A stretch of 29,549 nt of DNA, taken from JAAXVZ01 sp964392465. Lineage in GTDB: Archaea > Nanobdellota > Nanobdellia > Woesearchaeales > GW2011-AR15. Below are positions 1-7,530 of this stretch, piece by piece. The notes under the pieces were generated by a model. That model made no database searches. It saw only the letters and a program-made list of their open reading frames with translations, and was not told the origin of the DNA. Both the position numbers and the translations under genes were made by a program. The first letter of the stretch is position 1; the number at the start of each line of letters is the position of its first letter. The stretch lies in contig CAYMPC010000007.1 of assembly GCA_964392465.1 (NCBI GenBank), positions 1 to 29,549 of the forward strand, read 5' to 3'.

Positions 1-2
1 AT

Positions 3-350
3 GAATTAAGAAGAGACGAGTTATATTCTATCATAGAAAGAAATATTGAATTAGATAAAAAAAAAGGAATTAACTTAGATATACAATCTTTTAGAGATAT
101 GAAAAAATCTTTTAAAAACTTTATTGATTTTTGCTTGAAAAAAGGCTATTTATCTTATGATAATATTGTTATGAATGTCAATTTTCAAAAAGCAGGCTAT
201 ACTTTTGAGATGTATGAAAAAGAGAAGCTTCCTCAAGGAGTAGATAAAGAAACAATTTCTTTGACTAGGCAAGGAGAATACACAAGGAATTTTTCAAAAG
301 AATATCCTTTACAATATATGGAAAGGATGACAAGGCATTTGCTTAATTAA
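3..350 (+). CDS. Partial unknown protein, 5' end outside window
   Basis: The reading frame is open from position 3 and ends with TAA at 348-350, giving 115 visible residues; the first ATG inside the window (99) is probably internal because the open frame upstream has similar composition. The protein is lysine- and aromatic-rich, with no signal peptide or membrane segment in the visible part and no motif I recognise. It converges on purB: the two stop codons overlap within one TTAA at 347-350. Function unknown. Confidence 0.6.
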   Translation, partial: ELRRDELYSIIERNIELDKKKGINLDIQSFRDMKKSFKNFIDFCLKKGYLSYDNIVMNVNFQKAGYTFEMYEKEKLPQGVDKETISLTRQGEYTRNFSKEYPLQYMERMTRHLLN

Positions 351-1654
351 ATATTAACCAACTTTTCAGCTAACCCAATATACTCCTTAGGCTTTAAGTT
401 TTTTAGTTTATCTTTTTCTTTTTTGTCAATACTTAGTGTGTCTATAAAATTATGAATCTCTTCTAATGTTATTTTTTCCCCTCTTGACAGCTCTTTAAGT
501 TTTTCATAAGCTTTTTCTTGATTGTATTTTCTTAATACAGTTTGAATGGCTTCTGTTAAGACTTCAGGATGCTCATCTAGTTCTTTTTCTATTTTTTCTA
601 GATTAGGAATTAATTTATTCAGTCCTTTTATTGAGGATTCATAAGCAAGAATAGAATGAGAAAAAGCAACGCCAATATTTCTCATCATTGTACTATCTGA
701 TAAATCTCTCTGCATTCTTGAAATCTGTAGCTCCTCAAATCCGTTAAATAAGGAATTTGCTATTTTCAGATTGCCTTCTGAATTCTCAAAATCAATTGGA
801 TTAACTTTATGAGGCATTGTTGAGCTTCCTGTTTCCTCTTCTTTTTTCTTCAGCTTGAAATAATCAAGCATGATATACATCCACATATCTCTGTCTAAAT
901 TAAGAATTATGTTGTTTATTCTTTTAATGGTTTGAAATAATTCAACAAGAGAATCTTTTGGTTCTATTTGCGTTGTTATCAAATTTGGTTCTAATTCTAG
1001 CTTTGAAATAAATTGCCTGCTGAACTCGATCCAATCTTTTTCAGGATCAACTATAGCTAAAGCATTATAATTTCCAGTTGCTCCATTTAGTTTAGCTTTT
1101 AATTTTAATGCCTGCAATTTAGAATATTGTTCTTTTAATCTTGTGTAGAAAACAAAGAATTCCTTCCCAAGTGTTGTGGGAGATGCTGGCTGTCCATGTG
1201 TCCTTGCTAATATTGCAATTGATTTATTTTCTAAGCTCAGATGCTCTAATAATTTTAATATCTCGCTTAATCTACTATAATAACTATTTTCAATAAACTC
1301 CTTTATCAATAAGGAATAAGCAATATTATTCACATCTTCAGATGTAAGGCCATAGTGGACAAATTCTTTTACTTCTTTAGGAACTTTTTCTTTAATATAA
1401 TATTCAACTGCTTTAATGTCATGATTTGTTGTTTTTTCAATTTCTTTAATCTTTTCTGCTTCTTTTAATGTAAATTTATGATAGATCTCTAAAAAATCTC
1501 CTTTTCCTAATTCTTTCAAATACATCAGTTCAACAAAAATCCTTTTTTTGAATAAAGCAAATTCAGAAAAATAATCTGAAAGTTCTTTTAATTGGTTGTA
1601 ATATCTACCATCTAAGGGAGAGATTGAGTTTAATTCAACTGGCATTTTTTTCAC
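347..1654 (-). CDS. purB: Adenylosuccinate lyase
   Basis: Splits adenylosuccinate into AMP and fumarate (and SAICAR into AICAR and fumarate); cytoplasmic homotetramer of the fumarase/aspartase superfamily. The superfamily signature GSSTMPHKVNP is at residues 276-286 and carries the catalytic serine; the ARTHGQPASPTTLGKE block at 150-165 holds a conserved histidine. The N-terminus (SPLDGRYYNQL) resembles the longer E. coli-type PurB rather than the shorter class common in archaea, which hints at a bacterial origin. The first codon is GTG, three bases after the purA stop; an ATG three codons later is an alternative start. It is the second gene of a purA-purB operon that converts IMP to AMP. Confidence 0.95.
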   Translation of the reverse strand: MKKMPVELNSISPLDGRYYNQLKELSDYFSEFALFKKRIFVELMYLKELGKGDFLEIYHKFTLKEAEKIKEIEKTTNHDIKAVEYYIKEKVPKEVKEFVHYGLTSEDVNNIAYSLLIKEFIENSYYSRLSEILKLLEHLSLENKSIAILARTHGQPASPTTLGKEFFVFYTRLKEQYSKLQALKLKAKLNGATGNYNALAIVDPEKDWIEFSRQFISKLELEPNLITTQIEPKDSLVELFQTIKRINNIILNLDRDMWMYIMLDYFKLKKKEEETGSSTMPHKVNPIDFENSEGNLKIANSLFNGFEELQISRMQRDLSDSTMMRNIGVAFSHSILAYESSIKGLNKLIPNLEKIEKELDEHPEVLTEAIQTVLRKYNQEKAYEKLKELSRGEKITLEEIHNFIDTLSIDKKEKDKLKNLKPKEYIGLAEKLVNI

Positions 1655-1657
1655 TTC

Positions 1658-2929
1658 TTAAAATTTAATCTCTTTTTTAATTATTGTTTGATCTCGATCA
1701 GGTCCTATTGAGATTAATGAGATAGGCACACCAAGATATTCTTCAACATATTCTAAATATTTTTTTGCGTTTTCATGAAGGTCATTGTAAGTCTTTTCTT
1801 TTCCTGTAATTTCAAAGCCATCAAATTCCTCATATCCAACATCGCACTTTTCCAATTGATCTATTGTCAAAGGATAATTTACTTCTTTTTCTTCTTTAAT
1901 ATATTTGACAGCTACTCTTATTTTTTCTAGCCCTGAAAGCACATCTAGTTTAGTTATTGCTAATGAAGTAAATCCATTTAATCTTGTTGAGTATTTGAGC
2001 ATGACTAAGTCTAGCCAGCCGCATCTTCTTGCTCTTCCTGTTGTTGTGCCGAATTCATGGCCTACTTTTTGAATAGTTTTTCCTATGTCATCATTTAACT
2101 CTGTCAGGAAAGGGCCCTCTCCAACTCTTGTTGTGTAAGCTTTTACAATAGCTACAACTTCTAGACTCTGAGGGGGAAATCCAATATTGCTGAAAACACT
2201 TCCTGAAGTCAGATTTGAGGAAGTGACATAAGGATATGTGCCATAAGTGACATCAAGGAAAGTACCTTGAGCTCCTTCAAATATAATCTTTTTGCTTTTT
2301 ATATTTTCATAGATATAAAGAGAAACATCTCCTAGATAGTTTCTTAATCTATCTGCAAGTTTTGAATACTCTTCAAAGATAGTTTCTTCTCTTAATTCAA
2401 ATTTTTGTATATATGCCTTTTCAACAAGAGCTTTTTTAAGATGAACATTTTCATATAATTTTTTCCTGAATACTTCCTTGTCTAGCAAATCAATGAATCT
2501 TATACTTCTCCTTGCTACTTTATCTTCATAACCAGGGCCTATCCCCTTTCCTGTTGTGCCTATCTTTTTTTCCTTAAGGAAAGCTTCTGATATACCATCC
2601 ATTAAGTTATGATAAGGCAAGATTATTGTTGTCAAAGGATCAATCACAAGATCAACTTTTATTCCTTTTTTTTCTATATTATCTATCTCATTGATAAGAA
2701 CTCTTGGATCAAGGACAACACCATTTGCTATCATACACTTTTTTTTATGAATTACTCCAGAGGGCAATAAATGCAATTTGAAAACATTCTCTCCTACAAC
2801 AACAGTATGGCCAGCGTTATTTCCTCCTTGAAATCTTACAACAACATCTGCTTTTTCAGCAAGAAGATCTGTTATTTTGCCTTTTCCTTCATCTCCCCAT
2901 TGACTACCTATTATAACTAATCCTGTAAT
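1658..2929 (-). CDS. purA: Adenylosuccinate synthetase with apparent ATT start
   Basis: Joins IMP and aspartate using GTP to form adenylosuccinate, the first step from IMP to AMP. Reading upstream of the first conventional start (TTG at 2776) adds 51 residues that are indispensable: the GTP-binding loop GSQWGDEGKGK and the IMP-site motif QGGNNAGHT. The resulting 423-residue protein has the usual family length. The frame is closed by TAA at 2932-2930, so the first available codon is ATT at 2929, followed by T-G-L-V-I-I-G, which matches the normal PurA N-terminus. A Shine-Dalgarno-like GGTGG ends five bases before it. Conserved TTTGRARRCGW is visible downstream. The gene is certain; the start codon is inferred. 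Confidence 0.93.
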   Translation of the reverse strand: MTGLVIIGSQWGDEGKGKITDLLAEKADVVVRFQGGNNAGHTVVVGENVFKLHLLPSGVIHKKKCMIANGVVLDPRVLINEIDNIEKKGIKVDLVIDPLTTIILPYHNLMDGISEAFLKEKKIGTTGKGIGPGYEDKVARRSIRFIDLLDKEVFRKKLYENVHLKKALVEKAYIQKFELREETIFEEYSKLADRLRNYLGDVSLYIYENIKSKKIIFEGAQGTFLDVTYGTYPYVTSSNLTSGSVFSNIGFPPQSLEVVAIVKAYTTRVGEGPFLTELNDDIGKTIQKVGHEFGTTTGRARRCGWLDLVMLKYSTRLNGFTSLAITKLDVLSGLEKIRVAVKYIKEEKEVNYPLTIDQLEKCDVGYEEFDGFEITGKEKTYNDLHENAKKYLEYVEEYLGVPISLISIGPDRDQTIIKKEIKF

Positions 2930-2934
2930 TTAAA

Positions 2935-2970
2935 CCACCCAAAGAAGTTTAATTTTAGTTGATATAAAAA
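2935..2970 (-). promoter_or_regulatory. purA promoter and ribosome binding site
   Basis: On the minus strand a T-rich TATA-like element (tttttatatc, 2970-2961) is preceded by an A-rich BRE-like stretch. About 25 bases downstream is GGTGG (2939-2935), five bases before the ATT at 2929. The predicted leader is therefore very short. The placement supports translation starting at 2929 rather than at the distant TTG. Confidence 0.5.
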
Positions 2971-3000
2971 AGTTTCTGAAACAAAACAAATAATTACTAA

Positions 3001-3981
3001 TTATAATAATAAATTAAGAGCATACCCCATTATTATTATCCCTGTTATAGTTATGCTAAGAAAAATAGCCAAAAGCTGCCATTTCATTACTTTCTTTAAT
3101 ATAAGCATCTCAGGCAAGGATATTGTTACAATAGAGGTCATGAATGCAAGTGCAGTTCCAATAGGGACACCTTTTCCTATCAATGCTTCCATAATAGGAA
3201 TGACACCGACAGAATTTGCATAAAAGGGTACGCCAAGGAGAACAGCAAGAGGGATTGTCCACCATGCTGTTGAAGAAAGATATTTTTGAGCAAAACCAGC
3301 AGGGACAAAACCATGAATAGCTGCCCCTAATCCAACACCTATTAATATATAAGGAAAAACTTGTTTTGTTATATTCCAGCCATCACTCCACCAATAACCA
3401 AGAAGCTGTTTAACTGGAATTTTTTCGTTATTTAATTCAGCTTCAAGTTGCTTTTTTGATTTTAGCTTTAGTAAGTCTTGTTTAACATATTTATCAAGTT
3501 TCATGCTTTGAATAAGCATTCCTCCAATAATAGCTACAGTAATGCCAATAAAATTGTAGATTAATGTTGCCTTTATTCCAAATATTGCAGGAAAAAGATA
3601 TAATGATGCTTCATTCACAAGAGGAGAGCTTATTAAAAAAGCAAAAGTGATTCCCAAAGGAATTCCTGCCCCAACAAAACCTATAAATAAAGGAATAGAT
3701 GAGCATGAGCAAAAAGGGGTTATTACACCAAGAAGAGCAGCAAAAAGATAATCTAATCCAAACCATCTTCTTTTTGTTAATATCTTTTTTACTTTTTCCA
3801 TAGGAAAATAATATCTTACAACAGCCATTACATAATTTATCAGGAGCAGAAGCAATCCAATTTTAATAATATCATATGTAAAAAAATTGACAACCTCTCC
3901 AAGATAAGATTCTTTTTCTAACCCAAGCCAATTATAAGTAAGTAAATCTGCAAAAAATTTGATAGGGCTAAAAATATCCAT
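3001..3981 (-). CDS. ArsP/YraQ-like permease (DUF318 family)
   Basis: A 326-residue polytopic membrane protein with about eight hydrophobic segments. It carries the family hallmark TPFCSCSSIPLF (residues 89-100; C91 and C93) followed by a glycine-rich GAGIPLG helix and a second related repeat with FYANSVGVIP. Members of this permease family (PF03773) export organoarsenicals or other thiol-reactive compounds; the real substrate cannot be read from sequence. The ATG lies two bases after the stop of the small thioredoxin gene, so the two are translationally coupled, and an ArsR-type regulator is just upstream. Thiol-linked efflux is a reasonable inference. Confidence 0.85.
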   Translation of the reverse strand: MDIFSPIKFFADLLTYNWLGLEKESYLGEVVNFFTYDIIKIGLLLLLINYVMAVVRYYFPMEKVKKILTKRRWFGLDYLFAALLGVITPFCSCSSIPLFIGFVGAGIPLGITFAFLISSPLVNEASLYLFPAIFGIKATLIYNFIGITVAIIGGMLIQSMKLDKYVKQDLLKLKSKKQLEAELNNEKIPVKQLLGYWWSDGWNITKQVFPYILIGVGLGAAIHGFVPAGFAQKYLSSTAWWTIPLAVLLGVPFYANSVGVIPIMEALIGKGVPIGTALAFMTSIVTISLPEMLILKKVMKWQLLAIFLSITITGIIIMGYALNLLL

Positions 3982-3983
3982 TC

Positions 3984-4241
3984 TTATTTTTCCTTTGATG
4001 CTTTGAGTATGGCTGTTTTTATTCTAGAAATATCAGGAGTAAAGCCAGACATAGCAATCTTATTATTAACTGCAATTATAGGGGAAGACATTGCGCCTAA
4101 TGTAATTATTTTATTAATTCCTTCTTGTCCAGTAAGGTATTCTACTTTTTCTTTTAGGTTCATTTCAGAAACAGCTTTCTGTGTAAGCTCATATAATTTC
4201 TTACAAGTTGGGCATCCAGAACCAATTACAGTTATTTTCAT
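3984..4241 (-). CDS. Small thioredoxin-like protein (CPTC), MTH895/TM0996 type
   Basis: An 85-residue minimal thioredoxin fold beginning beta-strand, then GSGCPTC (C10, C13), then a helix; the later SPIIAV stretch supplies the cis-proline expected in the fold. The length fits the archaeal redox-active disulfide protein family (TIGR00412). No signal peptide is seen, so it is cytoplasmic. The start is ATG at 4241 with GGTGA six bases upstream. It heads a two-gene unit with the ArsP-like permease and has its own promoter carrying an element shared with arsR. It probably reduces or hands over a thiol-bound substrate for the permease. Confidence 0.85.
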   Translation of the reverse strand: MKITVIGSGCPTCKKLYELTQKAVSEMNLKEKVEYLTGQEGINKIITLGAMSSPIIAVNNKIAMSGFTPDISRIKTAILKASKEK

Positions 4242-4270
4242 TTTTTCACCTTATCAGATAATATAATTTA

Positions 4271-4298
4271 TAATATTTGTAGAAATAAATATTTATAT
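4271..4298 (-). promoter_or_regulatory. Promoter with operator-like element shared with arsR gene
   Basis: The 28-bp stretch aligns without gaps to 4584-4611: an AATATTT half (4272-4278), an 8-bp spacer, then AAATATTTATAT (4287-4298). The last part contains the TATA box (TATAAAT on the minus strand), and the start codon lies about 50 bases downstream. Because the element covers the TATA box, a bound regulator would block the basal factors. The ArsR-type protein encoded next door is the obvious candidate. Confidence 0.55.
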
Positions 4299-4318
4299 GT
4301 TTAAATAGTTTTCTCTGA

Positions 4319-4570
4319 TTATTCTTCTAGAGTTTTTAAAATGTTTAGAACTTTTTTATTTTTTATCTTGTAACGAATGTTTGTCCCTTCTTTTCTTGAT
4401 TCCAAGATTCCAGCTTCTTCAAGTTTTTTTAGGTGAAGGGAAACATTTGGCTGTGATTTTTTTGTGTAAGGGACAATTTTACAGGCGCATTGCTCTCCGT
4501 TCTTTAAGAGCTCAATTATTGATAATCTTGTCTCATCAGCAAGAAGCTTGAGGTAATCAAGTTTATTCAT
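4319..4570 (-). CDS. ArsR-family HTH regulator
   Basis: An 83-residue winged-helix protein. It opens with LKLLADETRLSIIELL, typical of ArsR/SmtB proteins, has the recognition helix QPNVSLHLKKLEEAGIL, and ends with the wing. Two cysteines (C28 and C30, GEQCACK) sit where ArsR sensors carry the ELCVCDL metal/thiol site, so it may sense As(III), another soft metal or thiol oxidation. It likely represses its own gene and the thioredoxin-permease unit, since both promoters carry the same 28-bp element. The inducer is not determinable from sequence. Confidence 0.85.
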   Translation of the reverse strand: MNKLDYLKLLADETRLSIIELLKNGEQCACKIVPYTKKSQPNVSLHLKKLEEAGILESRKEGTNIRYKIKNKKVLNILKTLEE

Positions 4571-4583
4571 GTTAAATTCAGGT

Positions 4584-4611
4584 AAATATTTGCAAGTTTA
4601 AATATTTATAT
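4584..4611 (-). promoter_or_regulatory. arsR-type gene promoter with operator-like element
   Basis: Two AAATATTT blocks (4584-4591 and 4600-4607), each self-complementary, are separated by 8 bp and followed by ATAT. Together they include the TATA box for the regulator gene. The start codon at 4570 is only 14 bases from the edge of the element. The same arrangement is found before the thioredoxin gene at 4271-4298. Confidence 0.55.
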
Positions 4612-4649
4612 GGGATTTTAAAGAAATAAGCAATTAGAAAATAATTTTT

Positions 4650-5864
4650 TTACCTTAACAGCTGAGGAGCAAACAGCATCATTAATCCCAATATTGCCAT
4701 TATAATCCCTCCTATGAGCTTAGTGTATTTTGCATATCTTTCTCCAAAGCTGCTGTTGACTGCAAAGGCAGCCATTCCAAAGATTATCAAATCATCAAGC
4801 ATGAAGAAAAATGTGTATAATGCAATATAGAGATAGTGCTGGAAAGCAGAGATTTTGCTTAATGCTAATATCTGTGTAAAAACAGCAGGAATAGCAGCTG
4901 AACATGCGAATTCAACTGAATTTACAACAAAAGCAAGACCAAGTATTGAGATTATTAAACCTATTGTAATTGGTTTAGCAGCAATAGCATCTATTTTCTT
5001 CATTGTTTTTTTATGGCTTTGTACATCTCCAACTTTACAAGTTAATTCTCCTTTTGTAGTTATATATTCTTTAAGGCTTAATATCCCTCCTCCAAGAGCA
5101 ACCATTCCTATTATTATTGTTATTGCTCTAATATATCCAATTATTAAGAATATATTCAGCCATGCTGTCATGAAAAGGAAATAAAGAACACCAGAAGCAA
5201 ATACAAAGCTTCCAACAATGATCCATATCTTTTTTTTGTCATTTAAACCAATTAAAATCCCAATCAAATAAACTAAGACCCACATTGCACAAGGATTAAA
5301 TCCGTCAATTGCTCCTAATACTATAGCAAGTGTTGGAAGAGACCATTGTGTAAGATCTGTCCTTCCTATAAAAGGAAGCTCAAAATCAGTAAATCCTGTA
5401 TTCATCTGCTGGCTACTTTTATTCTGATATTCTTCTCCTTTGCATTCATTGATACATTGATTTATTGCACTTAATATCTGTTCTTTAGTCTGAACACCGA
5501 CAAGTGCATGTTTTCCTGCAAATATTGTTGGCACTCCCAATCTTGATGTGTCAAGGCCTGCTTCTGCAGACATTTTATAAAATAATACAGAACCTTCCTG
5601 GGAAGAGGCATCATGCTCAAAGAAATTCCATTCAGGATGCTCTTCTTTTATTTCATAATAAATAGGCTTTTGCTCTGTGCAATGAGGACAGGTAGGAAGA
5701 TAAAAAAAATGAATCTCAATATCAGCAGAAGGCTGAGTGTCATTTGTTATATTTGCCCCTCCTGTAAAAAAGAAAGAGATTACACCAATAATTGCAAGCG
5801 CAATAACTAGATAAACATTAAATTTAGTTGAAAAAAACTCTTTTAATGATTGTATCAGTGTCAT
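4650..5864 (-). CDS. Thioredoxin-DsbD/CcdA-like membrane fusion protein
   Basis: A 404-residue protein. A membrane anchor (about residues 17-34) is followed by an extracytoplasmic thioredoxin-like domain with CPHC (C59, C62) and a cis-proline (GVPTIF). A polytopic domain from about 175 has six or so hydrophobic segments. The membrane domain carries two cysteines in DsbD/CcdA-like settings, GFNPCAMW (C192) and EFACSAAIP (C321), expected to carry electrons across the membrane to the outer thioredoxin domain. The likely role is supplying reducing power outside the cell or oxidative folding. It sits upstream of the ArsR module, separated by 79 bases, and is divergent from the histone gene. The electron donor could be the small CPTC thioredoxin (inference). 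Confidence 0.85.
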   Translation of the reverse strand: MTLIQSLKEFFSTKFNVYLVIALAIIGVISFFFTGGANITNDTQPSADIEIHFFYLPTCPHCTEQKPIYYEIKEEHPEWNFFEHDASSQEGSVLFYKMSAEAGLDTSRLGVPTIFAGKHALVGVQTKEQILSAINQCINECKGEEYQNKSSQQMNTGFTDFELPFIGRTDLTQWSLPTLAIVLGAIDGFNPCAMWVLVYLIGILIGLNDKKKIWIIVGSFVFASGVLYFLFMTAWLNIFLIIGYIRAITIIIGMVALGGGILSLKEYITTKGELTCKVGDVQSHKKTMKKIDAIAAKPITIGLIISILGLAFVVNSVEFACSAAIPAVFTQILALSKISAFQHYLYIALYTFFFMLDDLIIFGMAAFAVNSSFGERYAKYTKLIGGIIMAILGLMMLFAPQLLR

Positions 5865-5950
5865 TTTTTTATTTTTTATAATTTTTTTTTATTTAAATAA
5901 TTATAGAAATATAAATATATAAAAAATATATGAAAAAACACAAACCAAAA

Positions 5951-6002
5951 AATATATAAATCGCATTAGCAATTAATTTTGTTAAACACAAAGACTAGGG
6001 GT
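5951..6002 (+). promoter_or_regulatory. Histone promoter and ribosome binding site
   Basis: A good TATA box (atatataaa, about 5952-5960) lies in the divergent intergenic gap. AGGGG at 5997-6001 follows, nine bases before a TTG at 6011. The spacing favours TTG as the translation start over the ATG at 6053, which has no Shine-Dalgarno site. Confidence 0.5.
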
Positions 6003-6010
6003 TTATTATC

Positions 6011-6271
6011 TTGAGTGAGACAGTTTATCTGTTTCCTCAAATTTTTCTAAAAATGACAAAAAGAAAAAACATTCTGCCTTATGAGACAATAGGAAAGATG
6101 ATGGAAGAGGCAGGAGCAGAAAGAGTCTCTCATGAAGCTAAAGTTGCCATGGCAGAATATCTTGAGGAATACGCACTTAAGATAGGAAGATTGGCTTCAA
6201 AATATGCAAAACATGCAGGCAGGACAACAGTTATAGATGAAGATATAATTTTAGCTGAAAAAAATATTTAA
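6011..6271 (+). CDS. Archaeal histone
   Basis: A histone-fold DNA-packaging protein. The body (residues 15-86) shows the three helices of an archaeal HMf-type histone: ILPYETIGKMMEEAG, the RVSHEAKVAMAEYLEEYALKI long helix region, and AKHAGRTTVIDEDIILA, with the RT/D clamp residues. The start is uncertain: TTG at 6011 has a well-placed AGGGG and gives 86 residues with a 14-residue hydrophobic leader, whereas ATG at 6053 gives 72 residues, the typical family length, but no ribosome binding site. No C-terminal tail follows the fold. Confidence 0.92.
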   Translation: MSETVYLFPQIFLKMTKRKNILPYETIGKMMEEAGAERVSHEAKVAMAEYLEEYALKIGRLASKYAKHAGRTTVIDEDIILAEKNI

Positions 6272-6318
6272 TAATCTTAATTCCTTTTTCGTCTTAGTTT
6301 TATTCTTAGTTTTAATAA

Positions 6319-6369
6319 TCTTTATAAATTATCCCTTTTTCTAAGTATTATATTTTTAAGGAGGTAATC
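6319..6369 (+). promoter_or_regulatory. rps27e operon promoter and strong Shine-Dalgarno
   Basis: A TATA box (ctttataaat, about 6319-6328) is followed by AAGGAGGTAATC at 6358-6369, close to the full archaeal anti-Shine-Dalgarno complement, just before the ATG at 6373. This marks the start of the S27e-aIF2-alpha-Nop10 operon. Confidence 0.6.
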
Positions 6370-6372
6370 ACG

Positions 6373-6558
6373 ATGCCAGTAAGAAAAGAACCAAATTCAA
6401 AATTTATCAAGGTTAGATGCCCAAAGTGCAAAAATGAGCAAGTAATCTTTGGAAAAGCTGCAAAAGTTGTAAACTGTCTTGTCTGCGGAAGAGTTGTTGC
6501 AGAAACAACAGGCGGAAAGATTAAAGTTAAGGCAAGAATATTAGAAGTTTTAGAATAA
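6373..6558 (+). CDS. rps27e: Ribosomal protein S27e
   Basis: A 61-residue zinc-ribbon protein of the small ribosomal subunit. The zinc ligands are C16, C19, C35 and C38 (VRCPKCK and NCLVCGR), and the FIKVRCP and VVAETTGGK stretches are typical of archaeal S27e. ATG at 6373 is fixed by the strong Shine-Dalgarno. It leads the conserved archaeal unit S27e-aIF2-alpha-Nop10; the L44e gene that often precedes S27e in other archaea is not present here. Confidence 0.95.
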   Translation: MPVRKEPNSKFIKVRCPKCKNEQVIFGKAAKVVNCLVCGRVVAETTGGKIKVKARILEVLE

Positions 6559-6572
6559 ATTTGAGGAAATAA

Positions 6573-7343
6573 ATGCTCTACAAAAAAACAGGCCTACCTG
6601 AAGAATCTGAAGTAGTTATGTGTACTGTAACCAATATACAGTATAGTTCTGTTTTTGTTACCATTGATGATTATGGCGTTTCAGGTATGATCCATATTTC
6701 AGAGATTGCAGCAGGCCGTATAAGAAACATAAGGGATTATGTAAAAGAAGGCAAGAAGGTTGTCTGCAAAGTATTGAGAGTATATCATGATAAAGGCCAT
6801 GTTGATTTGTCTTTGAGAAGAGTTAATGAGAGAGAGAGGAAAGAGAAAGTCAACCAAGTCAAGTTTGAGCAGAAAGCCGAATCAATTATTGAAAATGTTG
6901 CTAGGGAGAATAAAATAGATTCAAAAAAATTATATGAAGAGATATCAACAATTTTATTTAAGGATTATGCATATCTTCATCATGCTTTTGAAGATATTGC
7001 TACAGGAAGCTTTAGTTTGTCAGAGACAAGCATTGATAAAAATATTGCAGCTCAGATTGAGGAATTAGCCAACCAGAGATTTAAGCCTCAGCATATCGAA
7101 ATAAGCGGTGTTATTTCTTTGACCAGTTATGACAGCAATGGTCTGCAGATTATAAAAGAAGCATTAAGCGAGGCAGAAAAAGTTGAGGATACAACTATTA
7201 AATATCTAGGTGGTGGAAAATTTAATATTAGTGTAAAAGGCACAGATTATAAAGAGGCTGAGCCAAAATTAAAAAAAGCAGTTGATACTGCTTCAGAGAT
7301 TATGGAAAAGCACAAAGGTATCTGTGTGTTTAAAAGAAACTGA
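6573..7343 (+). CDS. eif2a: Translation initiation factor aIF2 subunit alpha
   Basis: The alpha subunit of the heterotrimeric aIF2 that delivers initiator Met-tRNA to the small ribosomal subunit. The N-terminal S1/OB-fold RNA-binding domain covers about residues 10-85 (VSGMIHISEIA, VDLSLRRV). A helical domain follows (about 90-170), then a C-terminal alpha/beta domain that binds aIF2-gamma (GGGKFNISVKGTDYKEAE). At 256 residues it has the usual archaeal length. GAGG lies six bases before the ATG, 14 bases after rps27e, and the nop10 start follows two bases after the stop. Confidence 0.95.
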   Translation: MLYKKTGLPEESEVVMCTVTNIQYSSVFVTIDDYGVSGMIHISEIAAGRIRNIRDYVKEGKKVVCKVLRVYHDKGHVDLSLRRVNERERKEKVNQVKFEQKAESIIENVARENKIDSKKLYEEISTILFKDYAYLHHAFEDIATGSFSLSETSIDKNIAAQIEELANQRFKPQHIEISGVISLTSYDSNGLQIIKEALSEAEKVEDTTIKYLGGGKFNISVKGTDYKEAEPKLKKAVDTASEIMEKHKGICVFKRN

Positions 7344-7345
7344 AG

Positions 7346-7519
7346 ATGAAACATATTTTAAAATGCCAAACGTGTGGTAAATATCTTCTTTCTGAGAAAT
7401 GTAATTGTGGAGGAGCTGCTATAGAAAACAAGCCTCCAAAATACTCTCCTGAAGACAAATACGGAGAATATAGGCGAAAAGCAAAAGAAGAGCAGTGGAA
7501 AAAAGAAAAATATATCTAA
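7346..7519 (+). CDS. nop10: H/ACA ribonucleoprotein protein Nop10
   Basis: A 57-residue component of the H/ACA RNP that guides pseudouridylation of rRNA and tRNA with Cbf5, Gar1 and L7Ae. The N-terminal zinc ribbon has C7, C10, C19 and C21, followed by the Nop10 core KPPKYSPEDKYGEYRRKAK (residues 29-47) and a basic helical tail. The ATG is two bases after the aIF2-alpha stop, the standard archaeal order. No H/ACA guide RNA was identified in the window. Confidence 0.95.
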   Translation: MKHILKCQTCGKYLLSEKCNCGGAAIENKPPKYSPEDKYGEYRRKAKEEQWKKEKYI

Positions 7520-7530
7520 TTTTATAAAAA

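Noticed and set aside
1658..2776. purA starting at TTG 2776 (372 residues)
   Set aside because: This would delete the GTP-binding loop and IMP-site residues that are clearly encoded in frame upstream.
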